Shown piece after piece: positions 1 through 9,866 of a stretch of 50,977 nt of DNA. Numbering within the stretch: the first letter of the stretch is position 1; the number at the start of each line of letters is the position of its first letter. Source of the stretch: Candidatus Burkholderia humilis (GTDB taxonomy: Bacteria; Pseudomonadota; Gammaproteobacteria; Burkholderiales; Burkholderiaceae); contig LFMX01000036.1 in assembly GCA_001184405.1 (NCBI GenBank), positions 1 to 50,977 on the forward strand. Reading direction: 5' to 3'. The notes beneath the pieces were generated by a model that was not told where the DNA came from, searched no databases, and saw only the letters and a list, made by a program, of their open reading frames with translations. The position numbers and the translations under genes are program-made.

Positions 1-1373
1 GATCTCGTGACATGCGGTATCGATGCCGTCGAACGTATCGGCGAGGCAGCGCGTGCGGGGTCGCCCTTCGATATCGCCTTGCTCGACTGGCGCATGCCCG
101 ATCTCGACGGCTTGAACGCAGTCAAACTCACCAACACGATGCACGGTCCCGCCGAGCCGCCGCGCGCCTTGCTCGTCACCGCATTCGGCCGCGAAGTGCT
201 GAGCGAAACGCAGGACAGTGGTGTCGCGCCCTTTGCCGGCTTTCTGACGAAACCCGTTACGCTCAAGCAGCTTGCTTCCGCCATTCGCACGGCGATGTCT
301 CGTGAAGCGCGCACGCCGGTCACGGAATCCGACACGACTCATGCAAAGACGCGCCGCTTGCGCGGACTCGAATTGCTCGTCGTAGAAGACAATGCATTGA
401 ACCGGCAAGTCGCTGAAGGTCTCTTGCGTGCGGAAGGCGCCAACGTGACGCGGACGCGAAGGCATCGAAGCCGTTCTGATGGGCGATACACAGTTTCACG
501 CCGTGCTCATGGATGTGCAGATGCCTGACTCGACGGCCTCGAAGCAACGCGCCTCATTCGCGCCGATGGACGTTTCGACGCGCTGCCCATCATCGCGATG
601 ACGGCGAATGCATCGAACGCGGATCGCGAAACGTGCCTTGCTGCGGGTATGAACGATCACGTCGGCAAGCCGATCAATGTCGAACGGCTCGTGTCTGTTT
701 TGCTCGCGCATGGGGGACACGAAGCGGCGTTCGGATCGACGGATGATGCATCACAAGACCTCGGCGACGACACTCTCACCGAATCATATGACTCGATCAT
801 CGCGCGCTTCGGTGGCAATGTCGAACTGATTCGCAGCACGCTGGAAGGCTTCGGTTCGCAGATGGGCACGCAGCTTGCGCGGCTCACGGCGAAGCTCGCA
901 TCGCGTGATTTATCGGGCGCAGCGTCGATTCTGCACACGATCAAAGGCACGTCGAGCACGCTTGGTGCAACGGCACTTGCCAAGCTCGCCAGCAAGCATG
1001 AACGCGATTTGCTCGATACGCACGACGCCGCGCGCGCTTGCCAGCGCCGCCGAAAACGTGCCGCGCATGCAGCAGCTGCTCACGTCGAGCGCCGCGCGTC
1101 TGTCGAATGCGTTTGCGCGAACGCAGGTTGCATCGCAAGCATCGCATCATGCGCCGATCGCCGATCGCCGATGACGCTTGGCGTGACCGTCTGAATGCGA
1201 TCATCGCCATGCTCGATGCATCGAATTTGCAGGCCATTGCGTTATCGGAAAGCCTGTCGGCGCATGCGCCGAATGCGCTGCGCGAGGACTTCGAGCATTT
1301 CCTGGCACGTGTGCGCGCACTGGATTTCGCGCGCGCCTCGAAGCTCGCACGCGACATGCTGGAGCAAGACTGA
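1..1373 (+). pseudogene. Hybrid sensor kinase C-terminal part (REC-REC-Hpt), broken
   Basis: The gene enters from the left edge, so the kinase core is not visible. What remains is a receiver domain (phospho-acceptor Asp in LLDWRMPD, conserved Lys in LTKPV), a second receiver starting with LLVVEDNALNRQ and containing VLMDVQMPD, and an Hpt phosphotransfer domain with the active His in HTIKGTSS near 930-965. Such proteins run a His-Asp-His-Asp phosphorelay at the inner membrane. The second receiver changes frame near 453 and again near 528. The Hpt tail changes frame near 1025 and again at an exact 7-bp tandem duplication at 1153-1166; removing one copy restores the reading [14 protein letters not shown] and the C-terminal tail. 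Its stop TGA overlaps the next ATG (TGATG), so it formed an operon with the following receiver gene. Family assignment is firm; the protein is not functional as read. Confidence 0.85.
1153..1172. repeat. 7-bp tandem duplication causing a frameshift
   Basis: GCCGATC occurs twice in a row (1153-1159 and 1160-1166), followed by a partial third copy GCCGAT. Dropping one copy joins the two reading frames of the kinase C-terminus exactly. This is seen directly in the sequence. Confidence 0.85.
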
Positions 1374-1540
1374 TGGAAGACCTTCTTCAAAGCTGGCTGC
1401 TGCATACGAACCGGCGGCTCAAGCTGTTGATCGCCGACGATCAGCCGGTGAACATTCGCGTGCTGTACAAGCTCTTTCGTCACGAGTGTGACATCTTCAT
1501 GGCGACGAGCGGCGCACAAGCCGTGCAGATCAGCCGCGCA
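1373..1540 (+). pseudogene. Response-regulator receiver N-terminal fragment
   Basis: Starting at the ATG that overlaps the upstream kinase stop, the first ~55 residues read as the N-terminal half of a receiver domain: LKLLIADDQPVNIRVLY (acidic pair ADD) followed by FMATSGAQAVQ. The phospho-acceptor Asp strand that should follow is absent. Beyond about 1540 the frame runs into sequence that reads as a different receiver on the opposite strand. The wording resembles the first receiver of PleD-like or hybrid response regulators, but the output domain is gone. It is a remnant of the regulator partnered with the upstream kinase. Confidence 0.7.
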
Positions 1541-1544
1541 CGGC

Positions 1545-1851
1545 GAGTCCAGCGGACCCGGTTGCACAACACCGCGCATCGAGCACGATCACGCTGGGCG
1601 TATGAAGCTGCGCGATCTTGAGCGCGCTTTCCATCGTCGAAGCCCGTCATATTGGGCAGATTCGCGTCGAGCAGGATCAAATCCGGCGTGACTTCGCGCG
1701 CCAGCGCCAACGCCGCTTCCCCCGTGGTGGCGAAGCGTTGATCCGGAAATTCAGAAAGCATTTCGCCGATGATGCGGATCATCGCAGGGCCGTCATCCAC
1801 GAGCAGCAGGCGCGGCTGATAGGTCGAGGGCGACTTCTCCGGGGTATTCAT
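1545..1851 (-). pseudogene. Second response-regulator receiver fragment, convergent
   Basis: On the minus strand a receiver domain starts at ATG 1851 (an upstream ATG at 1869 is also in frame): RLLLVDDGPAM, then TGEAALALAREV and the phospho-acceptor Asp in DLILLDANLPNMTGFD. A frameshift follows near 1635, after which LKIAQLHTPSVIVLDA can be read in another frame as the beta-4 part of a receiver. The reading then ends at about 1545, where the plus-strand receiver fragment also ends. Both fragments therefore stop at the same point facing each other, which suggests a deletion or inversion breakpoint between two signalling genes. No output domain is left. Confidence 0.65.
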
Positions 1852-1869
1852 ATTTCGACAGATATTCAT

Positions 1870-2264
1870 CTGATGAGAGAGTACTTGAACTCTACGCCTT
1901 GATTACCGCTGCCGCAAATTCATTCCATCTTAAGGTATTAATTATCTGTCATTTCGCTTGATGTCAAGTCACGGCGACATTTATACCGTTAGAGAAATTC
2001 ATATCGCTGGCTGAATAAGTAAAATATACCTGTCTGTGAGGCAGCTTTCTTTGCGATGCAACAAGGCCCGCTCGTTGCGCGCTAAGAAACGCTAAGCGTC
2101 CCGCACGTTCGTTTCGAAAAAATGCTGGATGGTTTTTAATCGATATCCCCCGATCAATGCAAACATTCAAAATACGGCAATCGTTTGCGCGCACCTTTGG
2201 GATGTTTTAGGCTGGCGAATAAAAGCGCATACTTGGCGGACATCAAAAAAACTGAGAAAAAGCC
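1870..2264. other. Non-coding, AT-richer leader of the sigma-54 regulator
   Basis: No gene is visible here. The stretch is clearly richer in A and T than its neighbours and lies between the minus-strand receiver fragment and the plus-strand regulator gene, so it probably held promoters for both. I found no convincing -24/-12 element and no terminator. Confidence 0.5.
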
Positions 2265-3640
2265 ATGTACGGGGAAACCAGAACGCTCTATTTTGCTGGG
2301 CGCACGGTATCGGAGGACCTCTCCGAACGCTTGCATGCGCGTGGCTGGAGCATCGAACACGTCGATCCGACCAAGCCGCCGAAATCAAACAAGCAACCCA
2401 AGCGCGCCGCAACGGGTATCGTCAATTTAACGAGCCGCGGATTCGCCAAGGAAGCCGGCACGCTCATGGAGATGCTGGCAACGTGACAGATCGGCTGGGT
2501 GGCGACCGTCGATGCAGAGCACGTCGAAAACCCCGACATTTGCCGTTTGATCCGCGATTTTTGCTTCGATTACGTGACCTTGCCTTCGGCGCGGATCGTA
2601 TCGTCAACGCCGTAGGTCACGCTTACGGCATGGTGGCCTTGCATGACAACGCCAACACCGAATCGCGCAAGGACGATTGCAAGGAAGGCGCGATGGTCGG
2701 TTCCTGCGACGCGATGCTGGCGTTGTACCGTTCCATTCGCAAGGTCGCCATGACCGATGCGCCTGTCTTCATTTCGGGCGAATCGGGCACCGGTAAGGAG
2801 TTGACCGCGCTTGCCATTCACGAGCGCTCGGTGCGCCGCGATCAGCTGTTCGTCGCCATCAATTGCGGGGCGATTCCGCCGCATCTGCTGCAATCCGAGC
2901 TCTTCGGTTATGAGCGCGGCGCGTTCACGGGCGCGAATCAACGCAAGATCGGTCGCGTGGAAGCGGCCGACGGCGGCACGCTTTTTCTCGATGAAATCGG
3001 TGATTTGCCGCTTGAAAGTCAGGCGAGCCTGCTGCGCTTTTTGCAGGAGCGCAAGATCGAACGGCTTGGCGGACAAAGCTCGACATCGGTCGATGTACGC
3101 ATCATTTCCGCGACGCACGTGGACATGCAAACGGCCATACTCGAAGGCCGGTTCCGTGCGGACTTGTATCACCGTTTGTGCGTGTTGCAGATCGATGAGT
3201 CGCCACTGCGCGTGCGCGGCAAGGACATCGAATTGCTGGCCAATCACATGCTCGAGCGTTTCAGAAAAGATGCGAGCCGCAGATTGCGAGGTTTTTCGCC
3301 GTGCGCGATTGCCGCGATTCATAACTATGGTTGGCCGGGCAATGTGCGCGAACTGATCAATCGCGTGCGGCGCGCCATCGTCATGTCCGAAGGGCGTCAG
3401 ATTGTTGCGAGCGATCTCGAACTCGGCGAATACGCCGAAGCCGCGCCGATGACCCTTGCCCAAGCGCGTGAGGCCGCAGAACGGCAAGCGATCGAAGTGG
3501 CGTTGTTGCGTCATCGCGGAAGGCTGGGTGAAGCTGCCGATGAACTCGGCATTTCGCGTGTCACGCTGTATCGCATGCTGACTGCTTATGGCTTGCGCGC
3601 CAAAGCGGACCGTGCGGCGCTGGAAGTATCGGGCGGCTAA
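2265..3640 (+). pseudogene. Sigma-54-dependent activator with VpsR-like N-terminus, broken
   Basis: An enhancer-binding protein that would remodel sigma-54 RNA polymerase. Translation begins at ATG 2265 after a GAGAAA-type ribosome site and gives a receiver-like N-terminal domain without a normal phospho-acceptor context, resembling VpsR/BerB-type regulators that sense c-di-GMP (family resemblance only). The AAA+ core is complete at DNA level: Walker A GESGTGKE, the sigma-54 contact loop GAFTGA, Walker B LFLDEIGDLP, then the R-finger region and a C-terminal Fis-type helix-turn-helix (LGEAADELGISRVTLYRML). Two lesions separate the N-terminal domain from the core: an in-frame TGA at 2484-2486 and a frameshift near 2590. 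An internal start could still give the AAA+ and HTH part alone. The intact core frame suggests recent damage. Confidence 0.85.
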
Positions 3641-3711
3641 GACAGGTAAGTATGGGTTGCCTACATTGCGCACTCTAATTTCCTTAAGGAACTCGCGAGC
3701 CTCTTAGCCGC

Positions 3712-3745
3712 TCGAATCACTCGCAATTCAATTCGAGTGATTCGA
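3712..3745. promoter_or_regulatory. Perfect 12-bp inverted repeat (operator or weak terminator)
   Basis: The arms TCGAATCACTCG (3712-3723) and CGAGTGATTCGA (3734-3745) are perfectly complementary around a 10-nt AT-rich loop. It sits between the sigma-54 activator stop (3640) and the MATE start (3912). There is no T-tract after either arm, so an operator is as likely as a terminator. Confidence 0.5.
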
Positions 3746-3911
3746 TTCGACTGTCACTCGATCAAGCATTTCTCTCATAGCGCGCTGGCGTATTCTCGCG
3801 CCGCCAGTCAAGCGTGCATGTCAATTAGCGTCTTGAATGCGTCGCGTCTTGCGCGTGCATCGATATCGCTTAGTGCTTGAGTTGCCCGCGAGTCATATCA
3901 GGCTGTCCGTC

Positions 3912-5276
3912 ATGCGTTCTCTCAACACGTTTGCGCTGTTGCGCCAGTTTTCGAATCTTGCCGTTCCCACCGTTCTCGCTGCATGGGTGTATTGCGCACA
4001 TTCGGTCATCAGCGGAATCTTTATCGGCCGATACATCGGCGCGGATGCCCTTGCCGCATTGAACTTGCTCGTGCCGCTGCCATGCAGCGTGATGATCGGT
4101 GTGGGCGGATCGACGCTCGTATCGCGGCTGCTTGGCGAAGGACGCGAACGCGATGCCGCCGCCGCTTTTACGCAAGCGCTATGGCTGCTCGTCGTATGCG
4201 GCGCTGCGTTCACGCTCGCCATCTACTTCGGCGCAGACACGTTCGTGCGATGGACCGGCGCGCAAGGCGAACTCGCCCACTACGCCCAAGCGTTTCTGCA
4301 CGCTTATGCGCCCTTCGTGCTCTTTCCGACTGCGTGCTATGCGCTTGAACTTTTTCTGCGCATTGAAGGCGCGGCGAAGTTCGGGCTCGTCTGTCTGTTA
4401 GCGGGCGGTCTGATCGATGTCGCCTTGACCGCGTTCATGGTCGGATATTTGGACTGGGGCATGCGCGGCGCTTGCATCGGGCATCAGTCAGGCGCTGGCC
4501 TGCGTGCCGATGCTCGCCTATAACGTCTTCAAGGCCAAGCGCGTGCGGCCAGTTGCGCACGCATTCGCGCGCCGCAATCATGCATGGCACATGATGTACA
4601 ACGGCGTGTCCGAATTCATGGGCGAAATCGCGCCAAGCGTCACACTGTTTGCGTTCAATCATGCCGTGCTGCGCTGGCTCGGTGATGACGGTCTCGTTGC
4701 ATTCGCCGTTGCCGAATATATGACGATGATCGCCGTCGTCACGATGGTCGCGCTCGTTCAAAGCATGCAGCCCATCGTGAGTTTTCAGCGCGGCGCGGGC
4801 AATACGCAAGCCGTCACGCGCGCATTCATTATCGGCTTTGTGGCGACGCTCGCATTCGCCTTGCTTGCCTGCATCGCGCTGTTGAGTCTTGCGCAGCCCC
4901 GTTAGGCGCGCTATTCGTACCCGATAGCCCCGCCGCACGAGCGCTGCTGCGCGACGCATTGCCGTGGTGCGCGCCCGCCTTCGTGCCCGCCGCGTGTAAT
5001 GTCGCCGTGGCCGGTTATCTGACCGCGATCGAAGTGCCGCTCGCGTCGATGATCGTCGCGCTCTTGCGAAGCTGGCTGCTGCTTCTGACCTTGCTCTGGC
5101 TATTGAGCGAATGGTTCGGTCCACGTGGCCTCTGGATGACGGTCGCCGTTACGGAGATCGCTACGCTCGGCGCGAGCGTGTTGCTCTATTGCACACGAGG
5201 CACACAATACGTCGATTCAAAGGTCGCCCATCAAATGAAAACGCCGGTCGACGCGCGCGAGCAAGCGCCGGGATAA
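3912..5276 (+). pseudogene. MATE-family multidrug exporter, two frameshifts
   Basis: A multi-span inner-membrane antiporter of the MATE family, which exports organic cations in exchange for Na+ or H+. From ATG 3912 the protein reads FALLRQFSNLAVPTVLAAW, the usual first helix, then the repeat-like segment GADALAALNLLVP with LVSRLLGEG. The frame breaks near 4480, resumes as ISQALACVPMLAYNVFKAKR and runs through several helices (EFMGEIAPSVTLFAFN). It breaks again near 4900 and ends at 5276. All three pieces together give about 450 residues, the normal family length, so nothing large is missing. The 3' end overlaps the convergent acyltransferase by about 60 bp. The substrate cannot be told. Confidence 0.85.
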
Positions 5277-6419
5277 TCGCGTCGCGCGGCCTTGGATGAG
5301 ACGGTCCGATAGACGCGAAAGCGCATAAGAAATGCCAAGCACACCCGCAAGCGTCACGCCGAAAAGCGCTAAAGAAGTTTGATGATCTTCCGTGCCGAAT
5401 CGGCGATCGAAGAAATGGAACGTCACATAAACGCAGATGAAGTGCCAAAGATAAATGCCATAGCTTTCGCGTCCTAGCGCGGCCGCGCATCGGCGCATGA
5501 TCCGTCTTGCCGGGAAAGGATAATGCGCGCGTGTGCGCTCGCGTTTTATGCGCATGCCGCGTGCAGACGAAAAGGAGAAATGCGACCGCGCTGCATGCTG
5601 CGAAGATCGGCGCAAGCGCATGCGCCTTGGCAAGCCAGACGCCTAAAGCCGCGGTCAGCAAGCCGAAGCCTAAAGCTATCGCAAGATAAAGCCAAGGTGC
5701 GTGGCGCGGCACATCGGAAGCGCCGAGCAAATGCGAGTGGAACGCATACCACGCCCACATTCCAACGATAAAACAGGGCCATTGCACCGGCGGCCAGAAA
5801 TAGCTGAAGGAGTTATTGCTGACGTTGCATTCGAGCGTGCCGTTGCAATCGCTCATCGATGTAACCGCAAATGAAATGGCAAGCAATGACGCGCTTGCGA
5901 GCAAGAGGCGCGTGCGGTTCATGGCCAGAAAAAACAGCAGCGGCGCAATCATGTAAAACAGCATTTCGACGCCGATCGACCAGCCACCCGGCACGACATT
6001 GTTGATGGCCGTAGGCGATAGCGCATGCAGAAACAGCATATTCAGCAGCACATCCACCGGACCGTGCGCGCCCAGAATCCATGCGCGATCGATGCCCGTA
6101 TGCATTGCGCTATAACTGATGAGCCCATACACCGCGATGGCGACGTAATAAAGCGGCGCGATGCGAAAGAAACGCTTGATATAAAAGCGCAAGGTAACAT
6201 GACGCGCATCGCCGCAACGAGCGTGATCCATTTCGAGCGTCATGAAAATGGTGATGGCGCTGATCACGAAGAACAATTGCACGCCATATTGCCCCATGCA
6301 CGCCATGATGGTCAAGGCGCTGTGCAGATTGGGAAACTGAAACGACAGGTGTACGGCGCAACCCCGACGATCGCGAGCGCCCGGCCAGCATCGAGCGCGG
6401 CAACGCGTCCTTTATCCAT
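5217..6419 (-). pseudogene. Acyltransferase family 3 (OafA/YrhL-like), two frameshifts
   Basis: An integral membrane O-acyltransferase that would modify a surface glycan or lipid. The start ATG 6419 follows a GAGGAG ribosome site and gives MDKGRVAALDAGRALAIVGV, the typical opening of the family. After a one-base loss near 6355 the frame resumes with HLSFQFPNLHSALTIMACMGQYGVQLFFVISA (several helices, with the FFVISA/FFVLSG-type motif) and RFFRIAPLYY. A second frameshift near 5555 separates the last part, ESYGIYLWHFICVYV, which carries the conserved YxIYLWH-type motif. All pieces add to about 400 residues, the normal length. It converges on the MATE gene. The acceptor is unknown. Confidence 0.85.
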
Positions 6420-6556
6420 CTGTATTCTCCTCGCAGTGCTTCGGGCCCGTGCATTACCGGGCCGCGAGGTTCGTGGACAAGGCGCTTTACCGCGAAGTTC
6501 CTATTCATTCCGCTTAAGCGGCGAGCGTTACACACTGAAACATCTAGAGATATTCT

Positions 6557-7733
6557 TTAGATGCCCGGCGCATCCTGCCTAAGAAAACGCAAAATCCGGC
6601 TAGCGACCGTTTGCGGCTGCTCTTGCTGCACCCAATGTCCTGCCCCTTCGATCAAGTGCGCAGCGCGGAAATTCGTGCAGGCGCGCATGCGCATATTTTC
6701 GTAATCGCCAGGACGTTGATAGACGCCCCAGTCACTGCTTGCCCGCTGAAGCAGGCAGGCACGTCTATCGTGCGATCCGACCACATGCGTAAGGCATCGG
6801 CGAAGCGCGGATCGGTGCCGCATCGATACCAGTTCAAGCCGCCTTGAAATCCGGTGCGGGCGAACTCGCTTGCGTACACATCGAGTTCGTCATCGCCAAG
6901 CCATGCGCTAGGCGCAATTTGCTGTGTATCCGGCAAAAGGTCAGCCATCGTCTGCGGCATGGTTCGATCTTCGCGCATGACGTAATACGCCGGCAACGAA
7001 GCCAGTTCCTCGGCCGATACAGCCGCGAGCGGATGCGGATGATTGCCCGGCCAGTCCGCGCTTTTCGCGTGATAGTACGCACGCAGGAACGCATGAAGAC
7101 CTTGCTCGGCATGCAGCATGTCGTCGTTGGCCTGTGCGCCCGAGTAATACCATTGATGTGCTTGCGCGGTGGATCGAGCGATGCAAGCGCGGTCACCGCA
7201 TGCGCTATCGCCGATGAAGACGTGTCCGCGGGTTCGAGCGGTTCATGGTCCGCAGCGGCGCCGAATGCGAATGACGGCGGGCCCGCAAACGGCGCGCTCA
7301 TCAAAACGACCGATTCGAATACGTCGGGCCTGATCAACGCGCACCACGCCGCCACGGGCGAACCGAAGTCATGTCCGATAACCGCAGCCACGCGTCGATA
7401 ACCAAAGGCATAAAGCAGCCCTAAAACATCGCGAACGAGGTTGGGAAAGGCGAACGCATCGAGCAGCGTATAGAACGATGCATCGCCGCCCGTCGTGCGT
7501 CCGTAACCGCGCTGATCCGGCGCGATGACGTGATAGCCCGCCTGCGCCAGCGGAAGCATGATCTTGCGCCAACTATACGCGAGTTCGGGAAAGCCATGCA
7601 AGAGCACGATGCATCGTCTACTCGGCGTTTGAAAGCCCGCTTCGAGCACATGCATGGATAGGCCGTTGCCGTTATCCACGAAACGCGAACGAATGCCCTC
7701 CGGCAAAGGTAGATCCTGATACGTTTCATTCAT
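6557..7733 (-). pseudogene. Alpha/beta hydrolase, epoxide-hydrolase-like, two frameshifts
   Basis: Starting at ATG 7733 with GGAG upstream, the protein has the oxyanion motif HGFPE, the DQRGYGR strand and the nucleophile elbow VIGHDFGS. The Asp in the elbow places it with epoxide hydrolases and haloalkane dehalogenases rather than serine esterases. The frame shifts near 7150 into YYSGAQANDDMLHAEQG and again near 6745 into the C-terminal segment with GAGHW, whose His would complete the triad. Full length is about 390 codons over three frames. It is divergent from the isocitrate-lyase-family gene, with only 150 bp and a long palindrome between them. The natural substrate is not evident. Confidence 0.8.
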
Positions 7734-7819
7734 GCGACGCTCCGCTTGCTGTAGCCGATCATTGTGGCATGGCGGAGCATCGCGCGTACTTCGTTCATTT
7801 CAAATTCGCTTTATGCTTG

Positions 7820-7858
7820 CGCGACATGCTAAAGCCTCACACGCTTTAGCATGTCGCG
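7820..7858. promoter_or_regulatory. Perfect 16-bp inverted repeat in a divergent promoter
   Basis: Arm CGCGACATGCTAAAGC (7820-7835) and its exact reverse complement (7843-7858) flank a 7-nt loop. The element ends 26 nt before the ATG of the isocitrate-lyase-family gene and lies between two divergent starts. It could be a dimeric repressor site or, in the plus-strand leader, a stable hairpin masking translation. No T-tract follows, so a terminator is unlikely. Confidence 0.6.
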
Positions 7859-7884
7859 TATTCGTCATATTTGCCAAACCTGCC

Positions 7885-8730
7885 ATGACAACCTCATCTT
7901 CCCGCCGCGCCGCCTTTCGTGAACGCGTCAATGCGCGAAACGCGCTGCTGCTTCCCGGCGTCTTTAACGCGATGAGCGCGCGCATCGCCGTCGATCTCGG
8001 TTTCGAAGCGATCTATATCACCGGCGCGGGCGTGACCAATATGTCGCTCGGCTTGCCGGACCTCGGCTTTATCAGCCTGACGGAGATTGCGGAGCATGTT
8101 TCTCGCATGCGGGATGCGGTCGACGTCCCGCTTATCGTCGATGCAGACACGGGCTTCGGCAATGCAGTCAACGTGCGTCATACGGTGCGCACGCTCGAAC
8201 GCGCCGAGGCCGACGCCATCCAGCTCGAAGATCAGGTCATGCCTAAAAAATGCGGGCATTTCAGCGGAAAAGGCGTGATTTCGACGAGCGAGATGGTCGG
8301 CAAAATTCATGCAGCGGTCGATGCGCGCGAGGACGCGAACTTTCAGATCATCGCGCACACGGATGCCTGCGCCGTCGAAGGTTTCGATGCGGCCATCGAG
8401 CGGGCGCGCGCATTCGTCGCAGCAGGCGCGGATATTCTGTTTGTCGAGGCCATCGAAACGCCCGAGCAGATTGCGTCCTTGCCGAAGCTCCTGAACGCAC
8501 CGCAGTTGATCAACATTGTGATTGGCGGCAAGACGCCGGTCACCAGTCAGGATGATCTCGCGCGCATGGGCTTTAGCCTCGTGCTCTATGCCAACGCTGC
8601 GCTGTCCGGATTGAAAGCGCAGGGCCGGCTTGATGAAAACCCTGCTATCGTCGCGCCGTTTTCCGAGCGTCAACGTCTGGTGAACAAGCCATTATTCGAT
8701 GAACTCGATCGCAAATACGCGACCGATTGA
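7885..8730 (+). CDS. Isocitrate lyase/PEP mutase family protein (intact)
   Basis: A 281-residue TIM-barrel enzyme of the isocitrate lyase/phosphoenolpyruvate mutase superfamily, likely an oxaloacetate decarboxylase or a C-C lyase of the methylisocitrate/dimethylmalate type. The metal-binding segment VDADTGFG lies at residues 85-92 and the signature KKCGHFSGK at 121-129, with the catalytic Cys at 123; both are unchanged. The start is ATG 7885 because the family begins about 15 residues before LLLPGVFNAMSARIA; an open extension upstream has no homologous look. It is one of few intact genes in the window and is followed after about 90 bp by a DUF1330 gene in the same direction. The exact substrate cannot be read from sequence. 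Confidence 0.85.
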   Translation: MTTSSSRRAAFRERVNARNALLLPGVFNAMSARIAVDLGFEAIYITGAGVTNMSLGLPDLGFISLTEIAEHVSRMRDAVDVPLIVDADTGFGNAVNVRHTVRTLERAEADAIQLEDQVMPKKCGHFSGKGVISTSEMVGKIHAAVDAREDANFQIIAHTDACAVEGFDAAIERARAFVAAGADILFVEAIETPEQIASLPKLLNAPQLINIVIGGKTPVTSQDDLARMGFSLVLYANAALSGLKAQGRLDENPAIVAPFSERQRLVNKPLFDELDRKYATD

Positions 8731-8818
8731 ACCGGTAGAAATGCCTTGAATTCTGCCGTTTTTGCTATGCTGCATTCCACTCGCGGCATAGCCCGCTTAA
8801 CCCTTAATGGAGATACAG

Positions 8819-9112
8819 ATGGCAAAAGGATATTGGGTCAGCGCTTATACGAAGATCAACAAGCCCGAACAGGTCGTCGAATATTCGAAGATGGCGACGG
8901 TCGCCTTCAAGGAAGGCGGCGGCCATCCGCTCGTGCGCGGCGTGGCCGCCATGACGCAAGGCGCGGGCGTGAAGGAACGCACCGTGGTCATCGAATTTGA
9001 TTCGCTAGAACAGGCCATCGCGGCCTACAACAGCGCGATGTATCAGGAAGCGCTGAAGATTCTCGGCGATGCATGCGAGCGCGATTTCCGTATCGTCGAA
9101 GGCGTGGCTTGA
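8819..9112 (+). CDS. DUF1330 family protein (intact)
   Basis: A 97-residue soluble protein of the DUF1330 family, small dimeric alpha+beta-barrel proteins of unknown role. It opens with MAKGYWVSAYTKI, contains GGHPLVRG and a central strand VVIEFDSLEQAIAAYNS that is typical of the family, and ends DFRIVEGVA. ATG 8819 is preferred over an in-frame ATG at 8807 because GGAG at 8809-8812 is well spaced from it. It follows the isocitrate-lyase-family gene by 88 bp and may be co-transcribed. No lesion is visible. Confidence 0.85.
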   Translation: MAKGYWVSAYTKINKPEQVVEYSKMATVAFKEGGGHPLVRGVAAMTQGAGVKERTVVIEFDSLEQAIAAYNSAMYQEALKILGDACERDFRIVEGVA

Positions 9113-9142
9113 GCCTTGGCTTGATTGCGCCGTCATGAGTCT

Positions 9143-9866
9143 CTATGCGCCGACAGCATCAGCTAACTGGTTCATATCGTTGGCGATGACATCCCAATCG
9201 CTTGTCGCTTGTCGCTTGTAGATCTACCGACTGGTTCGGACCGCGTTCATACGGACGTGCCACAAACGCCGTCCTCAATCCACATTGTCTTGCAGCCGCG
9301 AGATCATCGTTATGCGCTGCAACCAGGCACACTTCCTCCGGCTTTAGCATCAAGACATCGGCTGTGCGCAAATAGGCTTGCGGCATCGGCTTATAAATCT
9401 GCGCGATCTCCGCGCCGAGAATCGCATCCCAAGGTAAGCCGGCGCGCTTGGCCATATCCACCATCAGACGAATATTGCCGTTGGAAAGCGGCGCGATGAT
9501 AAAGCGCGCTTTAAGGCGCGTCATGCCTGATATCGAATCCGGCCACGGATCGAGCCGATGCCACGCGAGATTGAGTTCGTCGAGTGCTTGCGAGGGCACC
9601 GCTTGCGGATCATCGACGAACTCCGGTAACAGATCTTCAAGGTTCTCGCGATGCAGTACATCGAGCCTCACGAACGGCCGTTCGCGATTGCATACCTTGC
9701 GCATTGCCGGGACATAGCGGCTGCGCCATGCATCCGCGAAGGCTTCGGGTTGCGCGCCCCGTTTGCCATAGCGCTTGAGAAACGGCGCAGCTTCACGCGA
9801 TACGCCGCCGCGCCAATCGACGACCGTACCGAACACGTCGAAAACAAATGCCTTAACGTTGGACAA
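9143..9866 (-). pseudogene. Haloacid dehalogenase type II (HAD), 3' frameshift
   Basis: A HAD-superfamily hydrolase of the L-2-haloacid dehalogenase type. It opens SNVKAFVFDVFGTVVDWR with the nucleophile Asp, and has PLSNGN (motif II) and YKPMPQAYL (motif III Lys). The best start is TTG 9866, where family members begin with Met; upstream sequence belongs to an unrelated pilus gene, so promoter and perhaps the original ATG were lost at a junction. Near the 3' end a 7-bp unit is present three times (9199-9219). With two copies the frame would continue as ATSDWDVIANDMNQLADAVGA and stop at 9143; as it is, the frame shifts and stops at 9159. The catalytic part is complete, so partial activity is conceivable. 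Confidence 0.8.
9199..9219. repeat. 7-bp unit in three tandem copies causing a frameshift
   Basis: CGCTTGT occurs three times in succession. Two copies encode the expected end of the HAD protein; the third copy adds 7 bp and shifts the frame. Confidence 0.85.
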
